64,000 nucleotides of DNA from Paenibacillus_AB hodogayensis (GCF_039536325.1 NZ_BAAAYO010000011.1:1-64000), one strand, 5' to 3'; numbered from the stretch's first letter, positions 1 through 8,228 are shown. The notes: generated from the letters alone by a model not told the origin. Made by a program: numbers and translations.

Positions 1-133
1 TAAGGTCGATACTCCCTCGCGGAAGTCACCGTTTATTCTAGAGCAGATTGCTCATTTCGTTACACTTGCGTTTTGCTTATCACTCGTTGTGCAGTTTTCA
101 AAGAGCAAACATTTTGTTGCGACAGCGAGAATT
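1..133 (-). promoter_or_regulatory. rRNA operon leader with boxA antiterminator
   Basis: Read leftwards, this is the untranslated leader of an rRNA operon whose 16S gene should begin just outside the window. The minus strand carries TGCTCTTTGAAAACTG at 92-107, one base from the Bacillus rrn boxA (TGTTCTTTGAAAAC), followed by the CACAACGAGTGA stretch common in Firmicute rRNA leaders and spacers. Three tandem promoters lie upstream. The identification rests on the boxA motif and promoter architecture; the 16S gene itself is not visible. Confidence 0.75.
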
Positions 134-163
134 ACTATATCACATTTCATTATCGCTTTGCAA
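134..163 (-). promoter_or_regulatory. rrn promoter P3 (proximal)
   Basis: On the minus strand a TTGCAA -35 (158-163) and a TATAGT -10 (134-139) are separated by 18 bases. It is the promoter nearest the boxA leader. With P1 and P2 it forms a tandem array of similar TTGCA-type promoters, as is usual for rRNA operons. Confidence 0.65.
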
Positions 164-219
164 CTCTTTTTTTTCAATCCCTTCAACCGATGGTTGTACA
201 CCCGGCTGACAGGAATTAC

Positions 220-248
220 ATCTTACCACATTGGTTTTTGAAATGCAA
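220..248 (-). promoter_or_regulatory. rrn promoter P2
   Basis: On the minus strand a TTGCAT -35 (243-248) and a TAAGAT -10 (220-225) have a 17-base spacer. It is the middle of three tandem promoters that drive the leader at 1-133. Confidence 0.65.
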
Positions 249-341
249 CCCTCTTTTTTTCATCCAGACCAGGGTATCGAATACCGGCAAGCACAGAATC
301 CATGGGAGTAATCGCTTATCCTCTCAAACACAACGTTGATT

Positions 342-370
342 ACTTTATCACGTTTGTTCGCCGAATGCAA
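342..370 (-). promoter_or_regulatory. rrn promoter P1 (distal)
   Basis: On the minus strand a TTGCAT -35 (365-370) and a TAAAGT -10 (342-347) have a 17-base spacer. The -35 hexamer is identical to that of P2. It lies just downstream of the RpiR gene that reads in the same direction. No convincing coding sequence was seen in 1-421. Confidence 0.6.
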
Positions 371-421
371 ATTTTATTTACAAAAAAAAGATATTGCGTT
401 TTCGGCGCGCCTGTAGAACGG

Positions 422-1270
422 TCAAGTCCGCTTCGTGCGGCTGACGGCAAGCCTTGTTTTATCCAGCAACGGGATGACCTTGTCCTGCTGTCTGCTGGCG
501 ATCGTAATGAACAGAATATCGACCACATTCAGTTGGGCAATGCGCGAAGCCATAGCACCGCTGCGGATGCTTTGCTCCACGGAGCTCGTGAACAGCCGGA
601 TGTCTCCCAGCTCGGCAACGGGTGAAGAACCGAATTTGGTAAGCGTAATAATCGTGGCGCCCTGCTTCTTCGCTTCGGTCAACGTTTCGATAATCTCATC
701 GGTCTGGCCGGAGTACGAGATCCCGAATGCAACGTCGCGGTCCGTCAGCGTAACGGCCGAGGTCAGCTGGGCGTGAAAGTCGGCATAAGCCTGACACCAC
801 CAGTTGATCCGGCTCAGCTTCTGATGAATGTCCTGAGCAATGACCGCCGAAGCGCCCATGCCGTATACGTCGATCTTCCGCGCCTTGGACAAAGCTTCCG
901 CCGCCCGCTCCACCTCTTCGGAGGAAAGCACCGACATTGTATCCTGGATCGACTGTTTATTATTGTTGCTTACCGCCTGGATGATCTCGTCGACGGAAGC
1001 CCCCATCTTGATCTCTTCATAAGTGCCTGTCGGTATATTCGAGCTCAGGTCGCCGGCTATACGCAGCTTCAGCTCCTGAAAGCCTTTCATGCTCATCGTC
1101 TTCGTCAAACGGATAATCGTCGCCTCCGACACGCCGCTATATTCCGCCAGCTTCTGGACGGAGAGTTTGACGACGTCTTTCGGATGCTCCAATATATATT
1201 CCGCCACTTTTCGCTCGGATGGCTTCAATTCTTCCAATATAGCCTTCATGGCCACGATCCCGCCGTTCAT
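422..1270 (-). CDS. MurR/RpiR-family transcriptional regulator
   Basis: A 282-residue sugar-phosphate-sensing regulator. Residues 1-75 form the RpiR helix-turn-helix domain (SERKVAEYIL, then SVQKLAEYSGVSEATIIRL). Residues about 125-250 form a SIS sugar-isomerase-like domain with the GMGASA loop and the SYSGQT phosphosugar-binding motif. The family binds DNA near amino-sugar or pentose genes and responds to a sugar phosphate. The ATG at 1270 was chosen because GAAGAAACGAG precedes it; a TTG seven codons upstream (1291) has no ribosome site. No target operon is adjacent: the next gene downstream is the rRNA operon and the next upstream is ecsC-like, so the ligand is unknown. Confidence 0.9.
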   Translation of the reverse strand: MNGGIVAMKAILEELKPSERKVAEYILEHPKDVVKLSVQKLAEYSGVSEATIIRLTKTMSMKGFQELKLRIAGDLSSNIPTGTYEEIKMGASVDEIIQAVSNNNKQSIQDTMSVLSSEEVERAAEALSKARKIDVYGMGASAVIAQDIHQKLSRINWWCQAYADFHAQLTSAVTLTDRDVAFGISYSGQTDEIIETLTEAKKQGATIITLTKFGSSPVAELGDIRLFTSSVEQSIRSGAMASRIAQLNVVDILFITIASRQQDKVIPLLDKTRLAVSRTKRT

Positions 1271-1374
1271 CGCAATCACTCGTTTCTTCAAATAGAAATA
1301 ACTTCATGACTAAGCTTACCCGATGCTTTAAAGCGGTGCAACATCAATTCGAACCGCTCTCCGCAAAGTCTAAA

Positions 1375-1407
1375 ATCCCCGCTTGCCCACAAAGGCAATA
1401 CGGGGAT
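1375..1407 (-). terminator. intrinsic terminator after the EcsC gene
   Basis: On the minus strand ATCCCCG pairs with CGGGGAT, with an inner TTGCC/GGCAA stem, followed by TTTTAGACTTT. It sits 10 bases beyond the EcsC stop codon and separates that gene from the RpiR regulator. Confidence 0.7.
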
Positions 1408-1416
1408 CGAGACGAC

Positions 1417-2328
1417 TCACCCTTCGCGCTCTTCTTGCAAACGAAGCAAAATTCTTCTTTTACGGTAAAGCATTTTGCCGGCTTCAGCCGTATCGCCGAC
1501 CGTGCCTTTGTTGAGCAGCGCACCGAACAGCATCCCGGCTACGGGAACGAGCTGGAACAGCTTCTTCCAGCCGAAGTTGTCCCGGTACGTCGCCACCACT
1601 TCCCGCCACCCTTGCAGTTGGGAAACCAACTGCCGGTCGTTCGCTCCCCGGTCGAAGACGGCCAACTCCTCCAATAAAGCCCGCTTACCGACGATGTCGG
1701 AAGAGCCGAATTGCAAGCATTTGACTATAAATACGCGCTCTCGAGGGTCGTTCGGATCAAAACCGTAACAAAGCGCCGTTTCCTGAAGTACCTTCAAGGA
1801 TAAGCCAAGCAGCGCCGGTATATCGATGGCCAGCGTAAACAACCCGCCGATCCCGGTTGTGGCGCCTTGTACCGCAGCGACTTTCCGGCCGTTCGCCGCA
1901 AGCCGGTCGGCTGCCTGATCCATGACGACGAGCGGCAAGTCGGCCGCTTGCGCCACGGTGCTTATCGGAGCTTCGCCGCCGCACCCCCGCTCCCGGGCCT
2001 CCTGATCCAGTGCAGCCAGCACGGCCCGTTGCGACAGCAAGTAGCGGCCGCCGCTCTGCACATAACCGCCCAGCTCGTCGATAGCCTGGCCGAGTTTGTT
2101 GCGGATGACGCGGGGCGTCAGCTTATCGAGCAGCAGGAATGGAAGCCGCCCGAGCTTTTCCCAAAACCACAAATCCTTCTGCTCCCGCTCCCAGCGCTCC
2201 GCAAGCGCCAGTTCCTGCTCAAGCCGCATCCGCGTATCCTCGCGCCTCCACAAAGCGCGTGCGCTCTCCGGATTGCCCGCTTCTTGCCCGTCCGGCTCGA
2301 AAATCTTGTCTTGCGGCGGAATCGTCAT
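1417..2328 (-). CDS. EcsC family protein
   Basis: A protein of about 303 residues resembling the EcsC family. It is named after the third gene of the Bacillus ecs locus, which affects secretion and competence, but its biochemical role is unresolved. A charged helical N-terminus (to about residue 60) is followed by the conserved core, including the glycine-rich GATTGIGGLFTLAIDIPALLG stretch, which is hydrophobic and probably membrane-associated, and a basic C-terminus (YRKRRILLRL). The second of two nearby ATG codons was chosen because it lies nine bases from GGGAG; an ATG at 2334 is also possible. No ecsA/ecsB transporter genes are adjacent, so this is a stand-alone member. It follows the ABC-F gene by 88 bases and may be cotranscribed with it. 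Confidence 0.85.
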   Translation of the reverse strand: MTIPPQDKIFEPDGQEAGNPESARALWRREDTRMRLEQELALAERWEREQKDLWFWEKLGRLPFLLLDKLTPRVIRNKLGQAIDELGGYVQSGGRYLLSQRAVLAALDQEARERGCGGEAPISTVAQAADLPLVVMDQAADRLAANGRKVAAVQGATTGIGGLFTLAIDIPALLGLSLKVLQETALCYGFDPNDPRERVFIVKCLQFGSSDIVGKRALLEELAVFDRGANDRQLVSQLQGWREVVATYRDNFGWKKLFQLVPVAGMLFGALLNKGTVGDTAEAGKMLYRKRRILLRLQEEREG

Positions 2329-2416
2329 CGTCATCCACTCCCGTCGTCGTTAGTATGCTATACGGATGAAAACGAATTCGGATGCGGACGATTTTTCGCA
2401 GCAAGCCGGCAAAACG

Positions 2417-4138
2417 TCAACGCAGCTGCCGCAATTGCCTCAGCAAAGCCGTGTACCGGTTCTCCAGCAGCTCCTTGTCGTCGTACTTGCCGGGAGCGGA
2501 TAAACGTCCGAGCACCCCGGTCAGCTCCAGCTCCAGCCTCATGATCTCCTCTTCCCGCTCCACATGGGTGAGCGGCAAGCATTGGACTGTTTGCGTCAGC
2601 CCGATCGGACGTACGTCCGTCGCCTCCTTGTCCGCGCCAGAACCGGATTTCGGCCCGGCTTCATCCGCTTTCCTCTTCCGTTTGCGCTCCGCATACTCGG
2701 CGTACCCGCCGTAGTGCAATGTCCATCGCCCGTTCTCGATGACAAGCAGATGAGTAGCCAATTGGTTTAGAAAGTACCGGTCGTGCGAGCAAAACAGCAG
2801 CGTACCGGGATACTCCCGCAAGACACGGGCAAGCTGCTCCCGAGCAAAAATATCCAAATAGTTGGTCGGCTCGTCGAGCAACAGCATGTTGCATTCGCTC
2901 ATAAATAGCTGCGCGAGTGCCGTTTTTACTCTTTCCCCGCCGCTCAGCACGGATACCGGCTTGAACACGTCGTCCCGTTTCAGCAGCATACGGGCCAGCG
3001 CGGTGCGGATCGCTGACTCCGGGTAATCGCTGGAGGAAGCCACTTGCTCCAGCACCGTCCGATCGTCCCGCAGCATATCGAGTTTCTGATCGAAATAACC
3101 GATCCGGCTGGCAAGAGCCATGCGGATGCCTTGCTTCTGGTCCATAATCATGCGCATCAGCGTCGTTTTCCCGGAACCGTTGGCTCCGACAATCCCGAGC
3201 CGCATTCCCGGAGAAATGCTGCAGGAAAATGGCTGGAATAGCACGCGTTCCCCGAAGGAGGCGCTTACCCGCTCAAGACTTATCGCCTCTTTGGCATATA
3301 TGGGTTTATGGTAGCGGACATCGAATATCGGGGGATCCTGCGTTTTCGGCTTTTCTTTGACCTCCAACTGCTCGATCCGTTTCTGAATCGTCTGCACCGT
3401 CTTTTCCATCTTCGACTTACGGCGGTTGAACATGTCTTTTCCCAGCCTGGCCTCGGTATTGATCTTGCCGGTCACTTTCTTGCGCATGCCCTTGGCTTGC
3501 TCGGACTTGTCGACGACCGCTTGCTCCAGCCTTCTCTTCTCCTTGGCATACTGCTCGTATTCGAACCGCTCGCGCTCGCGGCGCAGCTCCTTCTGACGTA
3601 CGTATTCGCTAAAATTGCCGGCATAATCGTGCAGGGAGCCGTCCTCCAGCTCGAGAATCCGGGTACAAACGGCGTCGAGCAGCGTCCGATCGTGGGAAAT
3701 CAGCAGTACGGTTCCGTCATAGGCTCGCAGCTGCTCTTCCACTAGCGCCGTTCCGTCCGTATCGAGATGACTCGTCGGCTCGTCGGCGAACAGCAGCGCC
3801 GCTTGCTGGCGCAGCGCCCGTTCCCATTTCCAGCGCGTCCGCTCTCCGCCGCTCATTGCCGCATACTCCTCCGCCTGAGGCAGCTCGTCTCCGCCGTCCG
3901 GCAATGGCTCCGCATCGTCGAGTTGCCGGACGATGGCCGCCGACCCGTACCGCGTGACCGTGCCTGCGTCCGGCTCCTCCAGACCGGCCAGCACGGATAG
4001 AAGTGTGGACTTGCCCGCTCCATTTACGCCGACCAGTCCGACGCGTTCTCTTTCGTACAGTCGCAATACGCCCTCTATCCGAAATAACAATCTGTCGCCA
4101 ATGCGGCGCTCCGCTTGATTCGCTTCCAGTCTTAACAT
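2417..4138 (-). CDS. ABC-F ATPase, antibiotic-resistance (Vga/VmlR-like) type
   Basis: A 573-residue soluble protein with two ABC ATPase domains and no membrane segments. The first domain has Walker A GVNGAGKST (about 37-45), signature MSGGERTR and Walker B LLFADEPTSHLD. A long charged helical arm (about 165-265, rich in K, R and E) links to a second domain with GANGSGKTT, VLSGGERVK and LLLDEPTNYLD. This is the ABC-F layout: such proteins enter the ribosomal E site and the arm reaches towards the peptidyl-transferase centre, displacing drugs or rescuing stalled ribosomes. The short first domain, without the long EttA/Uup arm or Uup C-terminal domain, resembles VmlR/Vga resistance proteins. 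The attenuator leader directly upstream supports a drug-induced role. The protected drug class is not readable from sequence. Confidence 0.88.
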   Translation of the reverse strand: MLRLEANQAERRIGDRLLFRIEGVLRLYERERVGLVGVNGAGKSTLLSVLAGLEEPDAGTVTRYGSAAIVRQLDDAEPLPDGGDELPQAEEYAAMSGGERTRWKWERALRQQAALLFADEPTSHLDTDGTALVEEQLRAYDGTVLLISHDRTLLDAVCTRILELEDGSLHDYAGNFSEYVRQKELRRERERFEYEQYAKEKRRLEQAVVDKSEQAKGMRKKVTGKINTEARLGKDMFNRRKSKMEKTVQTIQKRIEQLEVKEKPKTQDPPIFDVRYHKPIYAKEAISLERVSASFGERVLFQPFSCSISPGMRLGIVGANGSGKTTLMRMIMDQKQGIRMALASRIGYFDQKLDMLRDDRTVLEQVASSSDYPESAIRTALARMLLKRDDVFKPVSVLSGGERVKTALAQLFMSECNMLLLDEPTNYLDIFAREQLARVLREYPGTLLFCSHDRYFLNQLATHLLVIENGRWTLHYGGYAEYAERKRKRKADEAGPKSGSGADKEATDVRPIGLTQTVQCLPLTHVEREEEIMRLELELTGVLGRLSAPGKYDDKELLENRYTALLRQLRQLR

Positions 4139-4169
4139 AAAAAAACCTCCCCGTTTTTATTCGGAGAGG
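4139..4169 (-). terminator. terminator overlapping the ABC-F ribosome binding site
   Basis: On the minus strand CCTCTCCG (4169-4162) and CGGGGAGG (4153-4146) form an 8-bp stem with an 8-nt loop, followed by seven T residues and then the ATG at 4138. GGGGAGG is both the 3' arm and the ribosome binding site, so the hairpin would block both transcription and translation. Confidence 0.85.
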
Positions 4170-4456
4170 AGTTCGTCGTCGATTCCGCGCATCCTAAAGA
4201 TGCGGTCCATACGCGTCATGCCGGCGCCGCGACTGCCCACTTGTCGCTCTCAGCGCAGCTTATGCGCCTCCGCCGCCCTTACTTCTGGCAGCTCGCGTTC
4301 AACAAACGGCAAATACAAAAAAAGGCGCAGCAAATGCCTGAACGGCATATCGGCATTTCAAGGACGGTACGTGGTTTTCTGGACAGACGTCTCCCAATCT
4401 CCGGGTATGTTTCGATTTGCATCATGCACTGCATGATTCAACGAGTTCCCTTGCAA

Positions 4457-4474
4457 TTAAGAGTTGTAGTCCAT
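4457..4474 (-). CDS. candidate leader peptide MDYNS
   Basis: This is an ATG-initiated five-codon ORF in the ABC-F leader, about 60 bases from the predicted transcription start. CAAGG lies 10 bases before the ATG. Short uORFs at this position usually act as stalling peptides in attenuators of ABC-F, Erm and Cfr-type genes. The assignment is positional only. Confidence 0.35.
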   Translation of the reverse strand: MDYNS

Positions 4475-4532
4475 GGCACGGGTACCTTGCCCTTTCCTGC
4501 GATTTGCCGCGCGGCTGGCGCGACTACTGCAA

Positions 4533-4562
4533 AGTATAACGGGAGCGGCCGAAAAATGTCAA
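4533..4562 (-). promoter_or_regulatory. sigma-A promoter of the ABC-F leader
   Basis: On the minus strand a perfect TTGACA -35 (4562-4557) and a TATACT -10 (4538-4533) are separated by 18 bases. It is the only strong promoter seen between the ABC-F gene and the PHP gene (gap 4139-4722). The remainder of the gap, 4563-4722, shows no further feature. Confidence 0.75.
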
Positions 4563-4722
4563 TGTGCGGGGAGCCAAGTGCCCTCGCCGAGCTCGTACGG
4601 AGCCAGCATCGCTGAAAAAGCCCGGACCGCTCCCGTTCCGGCCGCTTACCAGATAACCGCCCGACGCCAGATTCCCGACCGCGCGCTTCCGGTCGCGCCG
4701 CGCCGTTGCACTTTAAAGGATC

Positions 4723-5547
4723 TCAGCATTCGACCGCCTTGGCGTAATAGTCCCAGCCAAAGCCGACCTGCTCCGGCTTATGGGAATCGGAGCCGTAGAC
4801 GCAATCGACGCCTGCCTCGGTACAAGCCCGGATGAACCATTCCGGCACGTAAGGCTTGCCGCAGGTAGCCACACGCAGGCCTGCGAGATTGACATCTACG
4901 CCGACCCCCGTCCTGACCAGCAGCGGCAGCAGGCGCTCCAGCCTGCCGCGAATCTGCTCTTCCTCGATCGGCGGCAGCTCGTGGCGAAACTTCTCGATCA
5001 AGCCGAGATGGCCAATCCTTCTCCGTCCCGGCAATCCGGACGCCATCTCGATCGCCTGCTCGACATGATCGAAATATTCGCCGACCACCTTCTCCATCGT
5101 CCCGTAGTAGTCCAGCAAATGAATCCGGAAATCGTCCGGCTTGTAATCAATGCAGCGCATGCCGCCCCGCCCCGGCAAGTAGTGGACCGACATGACGCTG
5201 TCCTCCAGCACGTCCGCCCATGGCTCAGCCAACCGTTCCGTGAACGCCGCATTTCCGTGCAAGTAATCGAACTCGAGACCGACGGCCACCTCGATGCGGC
5301 CTTCATACCGGTTGCGATACGCACGCACATAATCGAAGTAGGCCGGCAGTTCGTCAAAGCCCATCGCCAGCTCGGCCATAAGCCGTTCATCGTCGATCAG
5401 CTTTTCGGGCAGCGGCGGATGCTCCGTTACCGAATACCGTTCGAAGCCCAGCTCGATCGCCCGGTCCACATAACGTTCCAACTCGTCCGGATGCCCGTGC
5501 TTGCAAAATTTCGTATGCGAATGTCCATCCCATTTTATCATTGGCAT
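4723..5547 (-). CDS. PHP-domain histidinol-phosphatase, HisJ/HisK family
   Basis: A 274-residue PHP-family phosphoesterase. Metal-ligand motifs appear in the expected order: DGHSHTKFCKHG near the N-terminus, TEHPP, GLEFDYLHG, SVHYLPG, GHLGLIEKF and YGSDSHKP near the C-terminus. The length and KFCKHG motif match Bacillus-type histidinol-phosphatases, which convert histidinol phosphate to histidinol in histidine synthesis. Histidine genes are not adjacent, as is common for this stand-alone enzyme in Bacilli. The first ATG was used because AGGGAGGGG lies five bases upstream; an ATG two codons later is possible. It lies 81 bases beyond helD on the same strand, with no visible terminator between. 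A different phosphate substrate cannot be excluded. Confidence 0.85.
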   Translation of the reverse strand: MPMIKWDGHSHTKFCKHGHPDELERYVDRAIELGFERYSVTEHPPLPEKLIDDERLMAELAMGFDELPAYFDYVRAYRNRYEGRIEVAVGLEFDYLHGNAAFTERLAEPWADVLEDSVMSVHYLPGRGGMRCIDYKPDDFRIHLLDYYGTMEKVVGEYFDHVEQAIEMASGLPGRRRIGHLGLIEKFRHELPPIEEEQIRGRLERLLPLLVRTGVGVDVNLAGLRVATCGKPYVPEWFIRACTEAGVDCVYGSDSHKPEQVGFGWDYYAKAVEC

Positions 5548-5628
5548 GCGCCCCTCCCTGTTCTGCGTTCAACCAACTGCGGCGCGGTTCGCTGGCCGCA
5601 AGTCAATGCCGTGCCGCGCCGCCTTCCG

Positions 5629-7971
5629 CTATTCCCTTACATAAGTCGCAGGATCGGCCTCTTGCAAGAAACCGCACGATTCCCCGATATAGCCGATATG
5701 CAGCTCGTGCATGGCTCGGGTGCACGCGGTGTAAAACAGCTTGCGCTCGCTTTCCCGGCCGTAACGCGACCGGGAAGCGTCGTACAGCACCACGCCGTCG
5801 AACTCGACCCCTTTGGCCAAATAGGCGGGTATGACCACGGTCCCCTGCTCGAAGGAGGACGTCTCGGTGCCGACCCGTTTGATCGGCAGCCTCGTCTGCA
5901 GCGCATCGTACGCTTCCTTGCTTTCTTCGAGCGTTTTGCAAATAACCGCGATCGAACGATGCCCTTCTGCCTGCATCCGGCCAATCCGTTCGACGATCGC
6001 TTCGACAAGCTGCGACGAATCGGCCGCCGCGGTCACCGTCGGCTTCGGTCCCGGACGGTTAAACAGTTCGATCGCCTCGCCGCCTTCTACCAAGCCGCGG
6101 GTAAACTCGACGATCTCGCGGGTAGACCGATAGCTGCGGGTCAGGATGAATTGCTCGGTCTCCTCTTCCTTGAACAGCCGACTCAGAGCCGCAAATCCGC
6201 TTTGCACGGCGGCATGGGCGTATATCGCCTGGTTCGAGTCGCCGAGCACCGTCATTCTCGCCTGCGGGAACAGGCGCCTCAGCATCGCGAACTGAAAGGC
6301 CGAGTAATCCTGTGCCTCGTCGACAAATACATGCCGCACCGAAGTGTTCGTCTGAAACCCTTCCAGCCTTTCCAGCACGTTCATGAAAGGCGCGGCGTCC
6401 TCATTCGCCAGTTCCCCTCGGTCCAGACGCTCCACCGTCTGGACGCCAATTTCTTCCCACCTGGCGGGCAGCGGTTCTCCTTCGGCCAAGGCAGCGGCGA
6501 ATGCAGGCTCCTCGAACAGCTGCCGGTAGACGCCCGGCGCGTCGAGAAAAGCAAGCCGCTTTACTTGCGTCCGGAGCGGCTTGAACTGCTCCTGTACGAC
6601 CATGAAAGCTAGCTGCTCATGCTCTCTGGCGAAGTCGTCGAACGTGTTGTCGGAAAATCTTTTTTTCTTCTGCAGCTTCTCGAAAGCTTGAATGTAATCG
6701 TCCTTGTCCAGAAGCTCGATTTCTTCCTCGACCCACGGCTTACGGCGTTCCAGCTTGGCAAGCGCCGTAAGCTCCTTCAGCAGCCACTCCGCCAAAGCCT
6801 GCATCCGGTTCGGAATCGACGATATCGCGTCCAACTCGTAAAATTTATCCCGCAGCCGGTCGGCAGAGATAAGCACCTCATCGCGGAACACGATATTTTT
6901 GAATCGAATCCCCTGCTTCAACAAGGATGCCGCATAGCGGTCCAGAAGCCGCAGGAAATCCGCGGACGCTTTATACCGGATCGCTTCCGTCCGGGCCTCG
7001 TAGCCGGGCTCGTTCATCGCCGTGAGCGTATACTCCATCTGCTCGAACGGGTCCTCGATCCGGAACATCCGCCCGAGACGGTGCTCCATATATTGCTGGA
7101 ACGTCGTCTGCTGCATATTCTCCTCGCCCAGCTCGGGGAGCACTGTCGAGATGTAGCTGTTGAACATCGGATTCGGGGAGAACAGCACGATCTGATCAGC
7201 CCTCAACGTTTCCCGGTACCGGTACAGCAAGTATGCTACGCGCTGCAGGGCGGCCGACGTCTTGCCGCTGCCCGCCGCTCCCTGCACGACGAGCAGGCGG
7301 GCCTTTTCGTTGCGGATAATCCGGTTCTGCTCGCGTTGAATCGTAGCGACGATGCTCTTCATCTGCGCATCCGACTGTTTGCCGAGCACTTCCTGAAGCA
7401 GCTCGTCGCCGATCGTGACGCCCGTATCGAACAAGCTGCGAATCGTCCCGGCGCGGATAATGAACTGCCGCTTCAGCTCCATCTCGCCCTGGATTTCGCC
7501 CCCCGGCGTCGTATACTGCGCTGCCCCCGGCCCATAATCATAATAAAGGCTGGACACCGGAGCCCGCCAGTCGTAGATGAGAAACTGCAAGCCGCTGTCG
7601 TCCAGCAAGGAGCTCGTGCCGATATAGTAGCGCTCCGCATCGCCTTCCCGCTCCTCGCGGAAATCGATACGTCCGAAGTAAGGAATCTGTCTTAACCGGG
7701 CCAGCGCCTTAAGCTGATTCATCGCATGCCGGTGGCCGCGCTCCCGCTCCGATAAGATCTCGGCCTGCTGCTTCATGCTCGCGAATGTTTCCGCAAGCTC
7801 CGTGTCGTCTTCGGTATTGACGGTCACGTCGTCCCAGAACGTTTTGCGAATGTGCAAAATGTCTTCTTTCAGACCGCCTGCCTGCCCTTCCAGCGCATCC
7901 AGTCTGCTTTCGATAATCGCGACGATCCGGCCGACCCGCTGCTGCTCCTCCGGCCACGTAAGTTCGCTCAC
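5629..7971 (-). CDS. HelD-type UvrD-like helicase (RNA polymerase recycling factor)
   Basis: A 780-residue superfamily 1 ATPase resembling HelD. A coiled-coil N-terminus (about 1-95) precedes the ATPase core. Walker A GAAGSGKTS is at about 231-239, the VFVDEAQDYS Walker B/DEAD-like motif follows, then LGDSNQAIYA and the C-terminal LFYTACTRAMHELH motif. HelD inserts into RNA polymerase and ejects stalled or rifampicin-bound enzyme from nucleic acid. The GTG at 7971 was selected because AAAGGAG lies eight bases upstream; an upstream in-frame extension to 8028 has no ribosome site. No rifampicin-inactivating gene is beside it. Confidence 0.9.
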   Translation of the reverse strand: MSELTWPEEQQRVGRIVAIIESRLDALEGQAGGLKEDILHIRKTFWDDVTVNTEDDTELAETFASMKQQAEILSERERGHRHAMNQLKALARLRQIPYFGRIDFREEREGDAERYYIGTSSLLDDSGLQFLIYDWRAPVSSLYYDYGPGAAQYTTPGGEIQGEMELKRQFIIRAGTIRSLFDTGVTIGDELLQEVLGKQSDAQMKSIVATIQREQNRIIRNEKARLLVVQGAAGSGKTSAALQRVAYLLYRYRETLRADQIVLFSPNPMFNSYISTVLPELGEENMQQTTFQQYMEHRLGRMFRIEDPFEQMEYTLTAMNEPGYEARTEAIRYKASADFLRLLDRYAASLLKQGIRFKNIVFRDEVLISADRLRDKFYELDAISSIPNRMQALAEWLLKELTALAKLERRKPWVEEEIELLDKDDYIQAFEKLQKKKRFSDNTFDDFAREHEQLAFMVVQEQFKPLRTQVKRLAFLDAPGVYRQLFEEPAFAAALAEGEPLPARWEEIGVQTVERLDRGELANEDAAPFMNVLERLEGFQTNTSVRHVFVDEAQDYSAFQFAMLRRLFPQARMTVLGDSNQAIYAHAAVQSGFAALSRLFKEEETEQFILTRSYRSTREIVEFTRGLVEGGEAIELFNRPGPKPTVTAAADSSQLVEAIVERIGRMQAEGHRSIAVICKTLEESKEAYDALQTRLPIKRVGTETSSFEQGTVVIPAYLAKGVEFDGVVLYDASRSRYGRESERKLFYTACTRAMHELHIGYIGESCGFLQEADPATYVRE

Positions 7972-8014
7972 TGTCACCGCTCCTTTATGGTTGATCGGGG
8001 GCTTGAAAAAGCAT

Positions 8015-8044
8015 TTGACAAACAACAACTCTTTGTGATAATAT
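8015..8044 (+). promoter_or_regulatory. strong plus-strand promoter between helD and the MgtC gene
   Basis: TTGACA (8015-8020) is followed by an extended -10, TGTGATAAT, with GATAAT at 8037-8042 (16-base spacer); TAATAT at 8039-8044 is an alternative (18 bases). No annotated plus-strand gene follows, which points to the small RNA candidate at 8049-8146. The same interval must also contain the leftward helD promoter. Confidence 0.55.
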
Positions 8045-8048
8045 TATG

Positions 8049-8146
8049 TTGGATAAATACAGATGAAACTCCTCGAATTTATCCGACAATCGAATTTCAT
8101 TGTAACACGAAGCCCCTCCAGTTTCAACCGGAAGGGTTATTTTTGC
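8049..8146 (+). ncRNA. candidate small RNA
   Basis: The segment downstream of the promoter at 8015-8044 contains a stem formed by GGATAAAT (8051-8058) and ATTTATCC (8077-8084), then a second hairpin (CCCTCC...GGAAGGG, about 8114-8136) followed by TTATTTTT, which resembles an intrinsic terminator on the plus strand. The predicted RNA would be about 100 nt. The terminator stem has one bulge and a C-A mismatch, so it is not perfect. A 63-codon ORF inside has no ribosome site. No known RNA family was recognised. Confidence 0.35.
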
Positions 8147-8228
8147 ATTCCGCACACTTCCAATCAAGGGGACGCCGAGCGTCTCCTTGATCTGCATGAA
8201 GCGGCCAACAGCCGGCCCCTCCCTTCGG

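Larger units (their letters stand above)
4139..4532 (-). promoter_or_regulatory. attenuator leader RNA of the ABC-F gene
   Basis: The leader, of about 390 nt, runs from the promoter at 4533-4562 to the ABC-F start. It ends in a perfect terminator whose 3' arm also contains the gene's Shine-Dalgarno sequence. A five-codon ORF encoding MDYNS is at 4474-4457, with a purine-rich GGAAAGGGCAAGG upstream, and a possible 51-codon ORF is at 4434-4279. CGGAGA (minus strand, 4403-4398) could pair with TCTCCG of the terminator 5' arm as an antiterminator. Ribosome stalling on a leader peptide is the known induction mode for many ABC-F resistance genes; here it is inferred from layout. Confidence 0.72.

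Noticed and set aside
73..625. Plus-strand ORFs of 88 and 107 codons
   Set aside because: They lie across the rrn promoters and antisense to the RpiR gene, have no ribosome site and low-complexity Phe/Leu-rich products.
4780..6612. 610-codon plus-strand ORF
   Set aside because: It is antisense to the HisJ-type and HelD genes, which have clear family motifs; long antisense frames are expected in this GC-rich DNA.
7998..8005. GGGGCTTG upstream of helD, resembling half of a rifampicin-associated element
   Set aside because: Only one arm is present; no inverted partner at the expected distance and no rifampicin-resistance gene beside it.
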